Source of the DNA: Candidatus Dadabacteria bacterium
GTDB taxonomy: Bacteria > Desulfobacterota_D > UBA1144 > Nemesobacterales > Nemesobacteraceae
Assembly: GCA_951812945.1 (NCBI GenBank)
Contig: CATOTB010000001.1
Coordinates: 800,198-864,197 of the forward strand
DNA: 64,000 nt
Reading direction: 5' to 3'
The first letter of the stretch is position 1. Each line of letters begins with the position of its first letter. The notes below the pieces were generated by a model that did not search any database, was not told the DNA's origin, and saw only the letters and a program-made list of their open reading frames with translations. Of the stretch, positions 55,111 to 63,661 are shown in pieces. A program made the position numbers and the translations under genes.

Positions 55111-56400
55111 TCACACGGCTGTTGCGTAGGCAACTTCGTTTTTTACGTCCTCTATCCTTATCTTTATTTCCGTTCCGGTATCGATGTTGCCTTCAATCAG
55201 CTTCGCGTTTATGTAGTTTTCCGTGGTGCAGTTTGACTTGCTCTCGACAATGGCACCGAGAGTCTTGCCTATGAACGTTCTGTAAAAGTTTTCTTTTTTC
55301 GTTTTTCCAAGCGCGCGAAGCTCCGCCGCTCTTTGCTTCTTCACCTGCGGGGAAACCTGGTCTTTCATATTCGCGGCTGGGGTCATTTTCCTTATCGAAT
55401 AAGGAAACACGTGGAAATAGGTAAGCTCCGATGCGGCCGCGATATCGCGGGAATTTTCAAACTGCTCCTGGGTTTCCTCTGGAAATCCGACCATTATGTC
55501 TGTGCCGATCGAAGCTTCCGGCAATGAACTGCGTATCGAGTCCGTGCACTCGAGGAACTGCTCGGGGCTGTACCTTCTTCTCATTTTTCTCAGGACATCC
55601 CTGTCTCCGCTTTGAAGTGCTACGTGAAAACTCGGGCAGACGATTTCCGAATCCGAAACAAAGCTGATCAGTTCCTCCGTGGTATCCGCGGGGTCAAGAG
55701 AGCTGAGCCTTATCCTGCTCACAGCCCTGGACTTCTCAATTTCTCCCAGCAGACTGACGAGATCCGAACCTATGTCCCTTCCGTAGCTTGCCAGATGAAT
55801 CCCGGTTAGAACGACTTCCTTGTAACCTCCCCGCGCAAGAGTTTTCAGCCTTGAGATCACTTCATCCGTCCCGAGACTGCGGGAGCGTCCGCGCGCCCTT
55901 GGAATCACGCAGAACGTGCACGCATAGTTGCAGCCGTCCTGTACCTTGAGAAACGCCCTTGTCCTGTCGGGAAAGAACCTGATGTCAGGAGTGTCGAACT
56001 TCCTTTTTTTCTCTTTGAAGATATCGGATAGGAGAACCTTCGGCTCACTCTGAACTTCACCCCGGCGGATCACTCCGAGAAGGGATGAGGACTTGTGGGA
56101 GTTTCCGATTACGTAGTCGACTTCCTCCATGGCGGAGAGTTGCTCCGGGGAGACCTGGGCGTAGCAGCCGGTCACTATTACCACGCCGCGGGGATTTGAT
56201 CGTTTCGCCCTGTATACGTAGTTTCTCGCTTCAGAATCTGCCTTGTGCGTGACGGTGCAGGTATCTATTACGTATACGTCCGCCGGCTCGTCAAATTTTT
56301 TGTTCTTTACGAACTCTGAGGATGGCAAGTGGTTAAGCAAGGCGGCCGTATCGTACTGGTTAACCTTGCACCCCAGGGTTACGACGGAGATCCTTCTCAT
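55111..56400 (-). CDS. mtaB: tRNA t6A37 methylthiotransferase
   Basis: A 429-residue radical-SAM methylthiotransferase of the MiaB family, MtaB branch. N-terminal UPF0004 domain begins RISVVTLGCKVNQYDTAALL with the first Fe-S Cys residues (also DTCTVT and GCYAQ); the radical-SAM motif is DGCNYACTFCVIPRARGRSR (about residue 145), and a C-terminal TRAM domain closes it. It converts t6A37 to ms2t6A in tRNAs reading ANN codons. Its start overlaps the mnmA stop (ATGA). Confidence 0.94.
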   Translation of the reverse strand: MRRISVVTLGCKVNQYDTAALLNHLPSSEFVKNKKFDEPADVYVIDTCTVTHKADSEARNYVYRAKRSNPRGVVIVTGCYAQVSPEQLSAMEEVDYVIGNSHKSSSLLGVIRRGEVQSEPKVLLSDIFKEKKRKFDTPDIRFFPDRTRAFLKVQDGCNYACTFCVIPRARGRSRSLGTDEVISRLKTLARGGYKEVVLTGIHLASYGRDIGSDLVSLLGEIEKSRAVSRIRLSSLDPADTTEELISFVSDSEIVCPSFHVALQSGDRDVLRKMRRRYSPEQFLECTDSIRSSLPEASIGTDIMVGFPEETQEQFENSRDIAAASELTYFHVFPYSIRKMTPAANMKDQVSPQVKKQRAAELRALGKTKKENFYRTFIGKTLGAIVESKSNCTTENYINAKLIEGNIDTGTEIKIRIEDVKNEVAYATAV

Positions 56401-57470
56401 TGCATGTGCGCCTCTTTTATCCAGCCGCCGCCCACGACGGTTTCGTTCCTGTAGAAAACAATTGCCTGGCCGGGCGTTACGGCTTTCTGCGGCTCCGGGA
56501 AATTCACTGTGGCCTTACCGTCGTCGCTTACCGTTACTCTGGATGGGACCGCGCCGTGGCGGTACCTTATTTTCGAGCGTACTTCGATTTCTCCTTCCGG
56601 AGGCTCGCTTACCCACGATAGATTTTGTGCCGTAAGGGCGTTGCTGTAAAGGTCCTTTTCCTCTCCGACCCTGACCTCGTTTCTCTCGGCGTCGATACCG
56701 ACAACATACATCGGTTTTCCCTTCGCGAACCCGAGTCCGCGTCTCTGGCCGATGGTAAAAGATGCGATTCCCCTGTGCCTGGCGACGGGGTTTCCCTCCA
56801 TGTCCACTATGTCACCCTCTATTTTTCCTCTCTCAAGGTAGGGCTCGAGAAATTCCCTGTAGCCGTCTCCCGTGATGAAGCAGACGCCCATGCTCTCGGC
56901 CTTTGTGGCGACCCTGAGACCCATCTTCTTGGCAATTTCCCTCACCTCGGTCTTTGTTTTGTCTCCCAGAGGGAAAATGAGCTTCTGAAGTTCTCTCTGA
57001 CCTAGGGTGAAAAGAAAATACGACTGATCTTTTGTGGGATCAACGGCCCGCTCAAGGGAATACTCGCCGTTTTTTGCGCTGCGGGATATCTTTGCGTAGT
57101 GGCCCGTGGCAAGAAAATCCGCGTCAAGTTCAAGAGCCCGCTTCAAAAGGAAATCGAACTTCATGAACTGGTTGCAGAGTACGCAGGGTATAGGTGTTTC
57201 TCCCGAATCGTACTTGCTTACGAAATCGGAGACCACGAGTTCCCTGAAGGAGTCCATGTAGTTTACCACGTAGTGAGGTATGCCTATCTCGTACGCGACT
57301 CTTCTCGCGTCGCAGACCTCGTCCGCGGAGCAGCATCCTCCCTCGCTCTCTCCGTAATCCCAAAGCTGCATGGTCATTCCTATGACTTCATGCCCCTGGG
57401 ACTTAAGCAGGGCGGCAGTGGTGGCGCTGTCGACCCCTCCGCTCATGGCTACTACGATTCTCTTTCCCAT
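56397..57470 (-). CDS. mnmA: tRNA-specific 2-thiouridylase
   Basis: A 357-residue enzyme that thiolates U34 of tRNA-Lys, Glu and Gln. PP-loop MSGGVDSATTAALLKSQGHE at residues about 9-28, catalytic Cys in TPIPCVLCNQFMKF and the second one in SMGVCFITGDGYREFL. Full length. Forms an operon with mtaB, both tRNA anticodon-loop modifiers. Confidence 0.96.
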   Translation of the reverse strand: MGKRIVVAMSGGVDSATTAALLKSQGHEVIGMTMQLWDYGESEGGCCSADEVCDARRVAYEIGIPHYVVNYMDSFRELVVSDFVSKYDSGETPIPCVLCNQFMKFDFLLKRALELDADFLATGHYAKISRSAKNGEYSLERAVDPTKDQSYFLFTLGQRELQKLIFPLGDKTKTEVREIAKKMGLRVATKAESMGVCFITGDGYREFLEPYLERGKIEGDIVDMEGNPVARHRGIASFTIGQRRGLGFAKGKPMYVVGIDAERNEVRVGEEKDLYSNALTAQNLSWVSEPPEGEIEVRSKIRYRHGAVPSRVTVSDDGKATVNFPEPQKAVTPGQAIVFYRNETVVGGGWIKEAHMQ

Positions 57471-57592
57471 AACGCAAGAGATTCTACCCTAGAAAAAAAA
57501 GCGGACAAACGGAAAAGCTTTTTCTTCGTTCCGATGCGGCAAAGAGTGCGGAGCGTTCGGTCGGGACTTTGAATTATGTTAAGATTAATAAA

Positions 57593-58597
57593 ATGAACGA
57601 AGCTTCCTGCTGCCACACTCCGCCACCCGGTGAACCTCTCCGAGTCAGTCGGAACCTGAAAATTTCCCTCGCGTTGCTCCTTTGCTTGGTTGCCGTTTCC
57701 TTCCTGCCGTCGCTTTCTGCCCTCAATGCTTCTCTTCTGGCTTATCTGAAGCTGCTCGCCATCCCGCTTATTGTGGGTTTTCTTCTGGGCGGGGCCATAG
57801 ATTACTTCGTTCCCCAGGGATTTATATACAGATACCTTGGCGGAACGGGGAATTCATCTCTTTTCTATGCGCTCGCAGGGGGTTTTCTCATGTCTTCCTG
57901 TTCGCATGGAATACTCGCGATAGCGATCCAGATTTACAGGAAAGGGGCCAGCATCCCGGCCGTGATAACGTTTCTGCTTGCTTCCCCTTGGGCGAATTTT
58001 CCCGTAACCATTCTTCTCGTGAGCTTTTTCGGATGGAAAGGTGTTCTGTTCATGGTCACGGCCGGATTTATCGCGATTATCACGGGCCTTATCTTCGGGA
58101 TGCTTGAACGGGCCGGCTACGTAGAGAAAAACGATGTCGGAGACTTGGGGGAAGGATACGAGTGGGAAAAGATAAAGAATTTCTCCTTGAGGGAAAGCGT
58201 CCCGGGAGTTCTCAGGGGAAGCCTCAGTCTCTCCAACATGGTTCTCTGGTGGCTTATAATCGGCCTTATAGCGGCGGTCCTGATAGACGTGTATGTGCCC
58301 GGGGAATTTTTTATGCAGTATCTGGGTCCGGACACTAGAGGTCTTTTGCTCACCCTTGTGGGAGCTACCGTGATTGAGATCTGCAGCGAGGGAAGTTCGG
58401 TTATTGCGTTTGAGCTCTACGACAAGGTCGGGGCATTCGGAAATCCATTCGTTTTTCTGATGGCAGGGGTCGTGACCGACTATACGGAGATCGGGCTTCT
58501 CTGGACTAACATAGGCAGAAAGACGGCCTTGCTCCTTCCCATCGTAACTGTTCCTCAGGTGCTTTTCTTCGGGTTTCTCTACAACGCTTTTCTTTGA
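57593..58597 (+). CDS. DUF318/ArsP-type permease
   Basis: A 334-residue membrane protein with about eight to ten helices. It has the family's CSHGILAIAIQIYRKG block (SSCSHG, about residues 102-107) and ASPWANFPVTILLVSFFGWK, and near the end ICSEGSSVIAFELYDKVG and VVTDYTEIGLL. Related proteins include arsenic permeases and other exporters; the substrate here is unknown. A Cys/His-containing N-terminus (NEASCCHTPPPGEP) could bind metal. The ATG at 57593 is preferred to a TTG at 57569. Divergent from mnmA. Confidence 0.88.
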   Translation: MNEASCCHTPPPGEPLRVSRNLKISLALLLCLVAVSFLPSLSALNASLLAYLKLLAIPLIVGFLLGGAIDYFVPQGFIYRYLGGTGNSSLFYALAGGFLMSSCSHGILAIAIQIYRKGASIPAVITFLLASPWANFPVTILLVSFFGWKGVLFMVTAGFIAIITGLIFGMLERAGYVEKNDVGDLGEGYEWEKIKNFSLRESVPGVLRGSLSLSNMVLWWLIIGLIAAVLIDVYVPGEFFMQYLGPDTRGLLLTLVGATVIEICSEGSSVIAFELYDKVGAFGNPFVFLMAGVVTDYTEIGLLWTNIGRKTALLLPIVTVPQVLFFGFLYNAFL

Positions 58598-58615
58598 GCC
58601 GGAGGGAGAGATAGA

Positions 58616-59188
58616 ATGCGAAGATGTCCCTGGTGCGAGAAGACCGATCTTGAGAGGGCTTACCACGACAATGAGTGGGGAGTGCCCGTTTTCTCCGATG
58701 AAAAACAGTTTGAGTTCCTGGTCCTGGAATCTGCCCAGGCCGGGCTGAGCTGGCTTACGGTTCTTCGCAAAAGGGAGAACTACAGGCGTCTTTACGACGG
58801 GTTCGATCCGGAAAGAGTCGCTCGCTACGGAGAGAAAAAGATACAGGAGCTCATGTCCGACAGCGGAATAATACGGAACCGAAAGAAAATAGAGGCTTCA
58901 ATAAACAACGCCGCGAGATTCCTTGAGATACGGGATGAATTCGGAAGCTTCTCCGATTATCTGTGGGGATTTACCGGAGGGGTCCCGGTTACGAACAGTT
59001 GGGAGAAACTCTCGGAAATACCCGCTTCGACGGAACTTTCAGTGGCGGTGAGTAAGGATCTTAAAAAAAGAGGTTTTCGTTTCATGGGGCCCATCATCGT
59101 CTACTCTCATCTTCAGGCGACCGGAGTGATTAACGATCACTTGGTTTCGTGTTTTCGCTACAGTGAGATCCTGGGTCTAAGCAAGTGA
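58616..59188 (+). CDS. tag: DNA-3-methyladenine glycosylase I
   Basis: A 190-residue repair enzyme that removes 3-methyladenine. Starts RCPWCEKTDLERAYHDNEWG (zinc site and the YHDxEWG motif) followed by FEFLVLESAQAGLSWLTVLR (catalytic Glu), and the HLQATGVINDH of the C-terminus. GGAGGGAGAG precedes the ATG. Overlaps the end of the HDO-like gene by 12 bp on the other strand. Confidence 0.96.
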   Translation: MRRCPWCEKTDLERAYHDNEWGVPVFSDEKQFEFLVLESAQAGLSWLTVLRKRENYRRLYDGFDPERVARYGEKKIQELMSDSGIIRNRKKIEASINNAARFLEIRDEFGSFSDYLWGFTGGVPVTNSWEKLSEIPASTELSVAVSKDLKKRGFRFMGPIIVYSHLQATGVINDHLVSCFRYSEILGLSK

Positions 59189-59797
59189 ATCAAATAGCCG
59201 CATCAGGTAATCTCCGCTTTCCCTGCTGAACTGGACTATTTTTTCGATCTTTTCTTCGCCGAGATCTTTTTCGATTCTTCTTACCGTTTTTTTTATCGCC
59301 AGGGAGTGCGCGGGATCTTCCTTGGCGTGAACCTCTATGAAAGTTGAGGGGTCGGGAACTGTTTCTAATTCGGGGAAAAGAAGCCCCGATACGTTTTCAA
59401 ACAGATAGGAGTGTCCAAGTATCGCGAGAGGAAAATTCTCGGCGGCGTTCTGTAGAAACTCGTCGTATTCTCTTACGATTTCCAGGCAGAAAGGATTGAT
59501 CTCTTTCTCTCCCAAGTCCTTTAAATCACGAAGGGCAATCTCGGCATGTCCGAGTTCTCCCTGTGCACAGGAATGAAACCTTTTGCTTAGGTAGGGATCG
59601 GAGTCCTGGGTGTTTATACTTGCCATGTTAACCGCTCTCTGACTGAGAAATTCGATTATATAAAAAGTGAGCAGGAATCTTGCGTAGGTTTCCCGGGTTA
59701 GGTTTCCGGAAACAAGATCCTTTATCTCTTCTTTGTCTTTCACCCTGCGAAGATAGGTTTCGACTTCGATGTCAAGGAGCGATTCGAGCTTTTCCAT
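59177..59797 (-). CDS. Heme-oxygenase-like diiron (HDO) protein
   Basis: A 206-residue all-helical protein of the TenA/heme-oxygenase-like fold. The likely iron ligands are spread over three helices: the E and H in FHSCAQGELGHAEIALRDL (residues about 78-96), the E of LFENVSG, and the acid/His set of EVHAKEDPAHSLAIK. This ligand layout is seen in heme-oxygenase-like diiron oxidases (such as UndA, SznF and CADD). No substrate can be predicted. It is converged on by tag. Confidence 0.78.
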   Translation of the reverse strand: MEKLESLLDIEVETYLRRVKDKEEIKDLVSGNLTRETYARFLLTFYIIEFLSQRAVNMASINTQDSDPYLSKRFHSCAQGELGHAEIALRDLKDLGEKEINPFCLEIVREYDEFLQNAAENFPLAILGHSYLFENVSGLLFPELETVPDPSTFIEVHAKEDPAHSLAIKKTVRRIEKDLGEEKIEKIVQFSRESGDYLMRLFDSLA

Positions 59798-59926
59798 TTC
59801 GTTTTTCCCAGAATAAAATTCAGAACGACTATTATAATATAGAAATCCGTATTGTTAATTGTTCCTGCTGTTTTCTGGTTGACTGCGCCACTTGGCTCAG
59901 GAACCATTAGGAAGCGTTGTTTTTCC

Positions 59927-60003
59927 GCGCCCGTAGCCCAACTGGACAGAGCGCTTGACTACGGATCAAGAGGTTGGGGGTTCGAATCCCTCCGGGCGCG
60001 CCA
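59927..60003 (+). tRNA. tRNA-Arg (anticodon ACG)
   Basis: 77 bases with encoded CCA. Acceptor GCGCCCG pairs with CGGGCGC; anticodon arm CTTGA-CTACGGA-TCAAG with anticodon ACG, which would be edited to inosine to read CGU/CGC/CGA. DNA with mixed foreign features follows. Confidence 0.97.
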
Positions 60004-60232
60004 TTTTCGTCTTCATTCCTTAAAAAACTACCTGACGTTTTTAAGTTCAGCCGTACTGTTTCGAGATTGGCTGAAGCGCATTACTATCCACATGGTTACG
60101 GCGTGTTACCTCTTTTCGGGCGGTATCGATTTGATCTCAGATGCAAATTGTGCATGAGCCTCGAGGTCAACAGGTCTATGTTTGACCTTTGTGCTAGCAG
60201 GATTCTTACCAAGATAATTTCTGTCTTTCCAA

Positions 60233-60457
60233 TTATGTAGATGGTCTTATTGGTCTTGGTTCGAAGCCCCCACCGCAATTGGGACAGATATTGTGTAAAA
60301 CAGTATCAACGCATGTGACGCAAAACGTACATTCATATGTACAGATACGCGTTTCTGGTGAGTCGGATGGCAAGGGCTTGTTGCAGACCTCGCAGGTTGT
60401 TCCCTCGTGTTCGTGTTCCCAGGAACTGTACTCAGCCGCGTGGGCAAGGGAAAGCAC
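60233..60457 (-). CDS. DUF1272 zinc-ribbon protein
   Basis: A 74-residue protein that matches DUF1272: TCEVCNKPLPSDSPETRICT, ECTFCVTCVDTVLHNICPNC, then GGGFEPRPIRPS. It has four CxxC knuckles, so two zinc ions are likely. Function unknown. The start is uncertain: typical members begin near the first knuckle, and here about 20 residues precede it. Confidence 0.88.
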   Translation of the reverse strand: MLSLAHAAEYSSWEHEHEGTTCEVCNKPLPSDSPETRICTYECTFCVTCVDTVLHNICPNCGGGFEPRPIRPST

Positions 60458-60838
60458 CGTGTCGACATCATGATGACTAAGCCTGTGCAGCCACGAAGAA
60501 GTCAGCCGGGACCCCCGGTTATCAACTTCTGGATTTCTTAAGCAAGAGAAGCGCCCGTTTCAAGCTTGAAACCGCGGACCATGATTATGAATCTGGAAAA
60601 GACTTTCAGAGGAGGTGCGAATCAGGGCGCGTCATGTTATAATCGGCGATAACTACTCTAAAAAAACCGTTCCAGAGGAAATGGACTTCTAAGCGCTTGG
60701 TCAGAAAAATGCAGCCGGAGTTATGGACAAATTGAACGACAGATCGAGAAGATGCCTTGGTTTTGAAACCCCGAATCAAGCATTTTTCGGAACAGGCCCA
60801 CCTGTTGCGTTTCAAACTTGAAACCGCGGACCGTGATT
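60458..60838. other. Non-coding accessory stretch with a decayed gene start
   Basis: 381 bases without an intact gene. It contains the left copy of a direct repeat (see 60556-60654) in which the beginning of the neighbouring nitroreductase-like gene can be read before a frameshift and stop. The rest has no recognised content. Confidence 0.5.
60556..60654 (+). repeat. Left copy of an imperfect 98-bp direct repeat
   Basis: About 85 of 99 aligned positions match 60808-60905, with one extra T. In this copy the start codon ATG is kept (about 60589) but the extra T and other changes shift the frame, and the ORF stops after about 17 codons. Both copies share CGTTTCAA...GCGGACC before the start and AATCAGGGCGCGTCATG inside. 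Confidence 0.8.
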
Positions 60839-60905
60839 ATGAACTCGGAAAAGACTTCAGAAGAGGCTCAAATCAGGGCGCGTCATGGTATAACCGGCGG
60901 CAACT
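60808..60905 (+). repeat. Right copy of the imperfect 98-bp direct repeat
   Basis: Pairs with 60556-60654, 252 bp apart. This copy covers the upstream region and first 22 codons of the intact nitroreductase-like gene. Confidence 0.8.
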
Positions 60906-61459
60906 TTCCTAAAACACGCCGGAATCGCCTTCTCGTCGCGTGGTTTTTCGTCCCGCTGCACCGTTTCCTGTTCCGCCTCTCAGGCGGCCGCGTCCTGAAC
61001 CGCCTGGAAGGCGGTGGAGTTCTCATTCTCGTCGCAAAGGGACGCAAGAGCGGCAAGCGGCGCTCTTCACCCTTGCTGTATTTCCGATTCGAAGATTCCG
61101 GCGACCTCATTGTCGTCGCTTCGAACTACGGCCAGGACCACCATCCCGCTTGGTACTTGAACATCGCCGCCGACCCGAACGTTTTGGTCGAGACCAGCGG
61201 CGAGTGCTTCGCCGCCGAGGCCCGTATAACCCAGGGAGAAGAACGCACCGCGCTGTTCGACAGAGTGGTTGAGGCGAATCCACGCTTCGCCAATTACCGC
61301 GCCGGCACCCACCGCCAGATTCCCATCGTCGCGCTGCGCCGTACCCAGCCGTCCGTCTGGGAGGCGGGCTGTGGAGGACGGAAGTTTTCACTCGAGTATC
61401 TCCGGCATATGTGCAGCGGGCGCGGCGAGGCATCTCGACACGACAGCCGAGGGGCCTGA
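60839..61459 (+). CDS. Deazaflavin (F420)-dependent nitroreductase-family protein (DUF385)
   Basis: A 206-residue split-barrel protein. GRKSGKRRSSPLLYFRFED (residues about 69-87) followed by LIVVASNYGQDHHPAWYLNI and ADPNVLVETSGECFAAEARI are the core of the F420-dependent nitroreductase (Ddn/DUF385) family, best known in actinobacteria, where members bind F420 or FMN. GC content is far above that of neighbouring host genes, suggesting transfer. The start ATG 60839 lacks a clear ribosome site; GTG 60833 and TTG 60818 are alternatives. An epimerase-like gene follows 3 bp later. Confidence 0.87.
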   Translation: MNSEKTSEEAQIRARHGITGGNFPKTRRNRLLVAWFFVPLHRFLFRLSGGRVLNRLEGGGVLILVAKGRKSGKRRSSPLLYFRFEDSGDLIVVASNYGQDHHPAWYLNIAADPNVLVETSGECFAAEARITQGEERTALFDRVVEANPRFANYRAGTHRQIPIVALRRTQPSVWEAGCGGRKFSLEYLRHMCSGRGEASRHDSRGA

Positions 61460-61462
61460 CCG

Positions 61463-62413
61463 ATGAGGGCTTTGGTGACAGGCGCAGCCGGGTCCGTGGG
61501 CGCAAAACTGGTGGAGCAGCTGGCGCGGTTGGATGACGTGGACGGTATTGTAGCGCTCGACTGTCTACCAGTGAGCGCATCTCACCCGAAAGTTGTGGCG
61601 TTCCAGCAGGATATCCGGGAACCCATTGCGGACATCCTGCGCGAGCACGGCGTCGATGCGGTTGTCCACCTGGCCTTTCTGCTACGGCCCGGCCACAACC
61701 GCGAGGCGGCGCGCCGGGTGAACGTCGGCGGCACGGCCCAAGTGTTGCACGATTGTCGGGTCGTCGGTGTGCAACGCCTCGTCTACCTCAGTAGCACCAC
61801 GGTGTACGGCGCCCGCCCCGGCGCCGAACAGCCATACACAGAGGAATCTCCCGTCCGGCCCGTTCGCGGCTTTCAGTACGCTGAGGACAAGACCGCAACG
61901 GAACTCATGCTGAAGGCTTTCGCGGCGGACAATCCCGGTGCCTGCGTTACCATATTGCGCGGGTGCACGGTCATGGCGCCTCGATGCGAGAACTTCGTCA
62001 CGCAGGTCTTTTCCAGACTGGCGCTTGTCCGCATTGCTGGCGCGGACCCGCAGATGCAGTTTATCCATCTGGACGACCTGCTGGAAGCGTTGGAGCTTTG
62101 CTTGCTGGAGCCCGTGCCCGGCGTGTTCAATGTCACCGGAGAGGGCACCATTACCCGCAGCGAGATCGCGCGCATTGCGGGTCGCCACCCGGTGGCCATG
62201 CCAGCGTCGCTTCTCGCGCTCATTGCACAGGTGACGTGGATGCTGCGACTGCAGAGCGACTCGCCTGCGTGTGGCCTCGCGATGGCGCGATGGCCGTGGG
62301 TGGCCAGCAACGAGAAACTGGCGCGCGAGACCGGGTTTCGTCCGCGGTACACCTCGCGGGAGGTGCTCATCAGCTCGGCGCTGGCGGCCAACAGGGGGGC
62401 AACAATCCCTTAA
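61463..62413 (+). CDS. NAD(P)-dependent epimerase/dehydratase (extended SDR)
   Basis: A 316-residue Rossmann-fold protein. N-terminal VTGAAGSVGAKLVEQLARLD (residues about 4-23), the catalytic region LSSTTVYGARPGAEQPY with YAEDKTATE (YxxxK variant), and NVTGEGTITRSEIARIAG later. GC-rich, with codons unlike the flanking host genes. Substrate unknown. The C-terminus has a Trp/Arg-rich stretch (LAMARWPWVASNEKLARETG). It forms an operon with the preceding nitroreductase-like gene. Confidence 0.9.
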   Translation: MRALVTGAAGSVGAKLVEQLARLDDVDGIVALDCLPVSASHPKVVAFQQDIREPIADILREHGVDAVVHLAFLLRPGHNREAARRVNVGGTAQVLHDCRVVGVQRLVYLSSTTVYGARPGAEQPYTEESPVRPVRGFQYAEDKTATELMLKAFAADNPGACVTILRGCTVMAPRCENFVTQVFSRLALVRIAGADPQMQFIHLDDLLEALELCLLEPVPGVFNVTGEGTITRSEIARIAGRHPVAMPASLLALIAQVTWMLRLQSDSPACGLAMARWPWVASNEKLARETGFRPRYTSREVLISSALAANRGATIP

Positions 62414-62559
62414 TTTCCGGTCAGGAGATATCTGCCTTCTCAGGGGAATAACAACTGAGGTCGTATCAGAAGCAAGCCTTCTCTGGCACGGTTTGTCATG
62501 TTGAGTATACTTGCCGTTTGAGTAACATTACCGCCACTCATTGATTTTCGGAGGCTAAA

Positions 62560-63561
62560 GTGAGTTCAAGACCCATTCTGGTTACAGGAGACAGACCGAC
62601 AGGAAAACTTCATCTGGGCCACCTAGTGGGTTCGCTTCAAAACCGTGTCAGGTTCCAGAGCGAATACGACTGCTTTTTTCTGGTTGCCAACCTCCACATG
62701 CTGACCACGCATTACGACAGGGCTGTCGAGGTTGAGGAAAACACGATCGAGATGGTGTGCGACTGGCTTTCGGTGGGAATGGACCCTGAGTGCTCAGTTT
62801 TCTACGTTCAGTCCCAGGTGCCGCAGATAACGGAACTCTTTACCATACTCTCGATGCTCTGCCCGGTTCCGAGGCTTCAGAGAATCCCTACTCTTAAAGA
62901 GAAAATTCAGGACATGGGAGTGGGGGACAACTATTCAGCCGGGCTTCTAGGATATCCCGTGCTCATGGCGGCCGACATACTGATGTTCCGGGCGACCAAG
63001 GTTCCGGTGGGTGAGGATCAGCTTAGTCACGTGGAACTCACCAGGGAACTTGCCAGAAGGTTTAATTTTCTCTACGGCGACTACTTCGGGGAACCTGAAC
63101 CGCTTATAAGCAAGGCATCGCGCCTTGTGGGCACTGACGGGAACAGGAAGATGAGCAAGAGCCTTAATAACTGCATATACCTTAGCGACAGCGAAAAAGA
63201 GGTTGAGCGCAAGGTAAGGAGCATGTATACCGACCCTAAGAGAATAAGGGCCGATATACCGGGTACCGTGGAAGGCAACCCGGTTTTTATCTATCACGAT
63301 CTTTTCAACGAGGATGCCGGGGAGGTAGAGGATCTCAAGGACCGCTACAGAACCGGAAACGTCGGGGACGTAGAGGTAAAGAAAAAACTCGCCCGCGCCA
63401 TAAACCTTCTCCTTGAACCCATCAGGGAAAAAAGAGCGCAGTACGAAAAAAGGACGGATGAGGTAAGGGACATACTCCGCGAGGGAACTCTCAAGGCGAA
63501 ACAAGTAGCCGAAGAGAACATGGAAGAGATAAAGGAGAAGGTTGGTCTTTTCCGTACTTAA
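62560..63561 (+). CDS. trpS: Tryptophanyl-tRNA synthetase
   Basis: A 333-residue class I aminoacyl-tRNA synthetase. Signature 1: [20 protein letters not shown] (HLGH about residues 18-21); signature 2: [16 protein letters not shown] (KMSKS about residue 203). Start is the GTG at 62560 with GGAGG 8 bp upstream. Host-like composition resumes here after the GC-rich pair. Confidence 0.96.
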   Translation: MSSRPILVTGDRPTGKLHLGHLVGSLQNRVRFQSEYDCFFLVANLHMLTTHYDRAVEVEENTIEMVCDWLSVGMDPECSVFYVQSQVPQITELFTILSMLCPVPRLQRIPTLKEKIQDMGVGDNYSAGLLGYPVLMAADILMFRATKVPVGEDQLSHVELTRELARRFNFLYGDYFGEPEPLISKASRLVGTDGNRKMSKSLNNCIYLSDSEKEVERKVRSMYTDPKRIRADIPGTVEGNPVFIYHDLFNEDAGEVEDLKDRYRTGNVGDVEVKKKLARAINLLLEPIREKRAQYEKRTDEVRDILREGTLKAKQVAEENMEEIKEKVGLFRT

Positions 63562-63576
63562 AAAACCGCGTGTTTG

Positions 63577-63604
63577 TTGACAGAAACGCCATCTGTTCTA
63601 TATT
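63577..63604 (+). promoter_or_regulatory. Putative sigma70-type promoter for ribB
   Basis: A perfect TTGACA (63577-63582) and TATATT (63599-63604), 16 bp apart, followed by a 57-bp leader with AGAGGA before the start. The leader is too short to hold an FMN riboswitch. Confidence 0.55.
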
Positions 63605-63661
63605 CTGCTTAAAGCAACAGTTCGTATTGTGATCTTTCTCACTACGGAAGAGGATATATAG

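Noticed and set aside
59974-60240. 88-codon plus-strand ORF starting inside tRNA-Arg
   Set aside because: Begins within the tRNA, has no ribosome site and no family similarity; likely chance.
63562-63661. FMN riboswitch before ribB
   Set aside because: A promoter-like sequence lies only 57 bp before the start and none of the conserved RFN element segments is visible.
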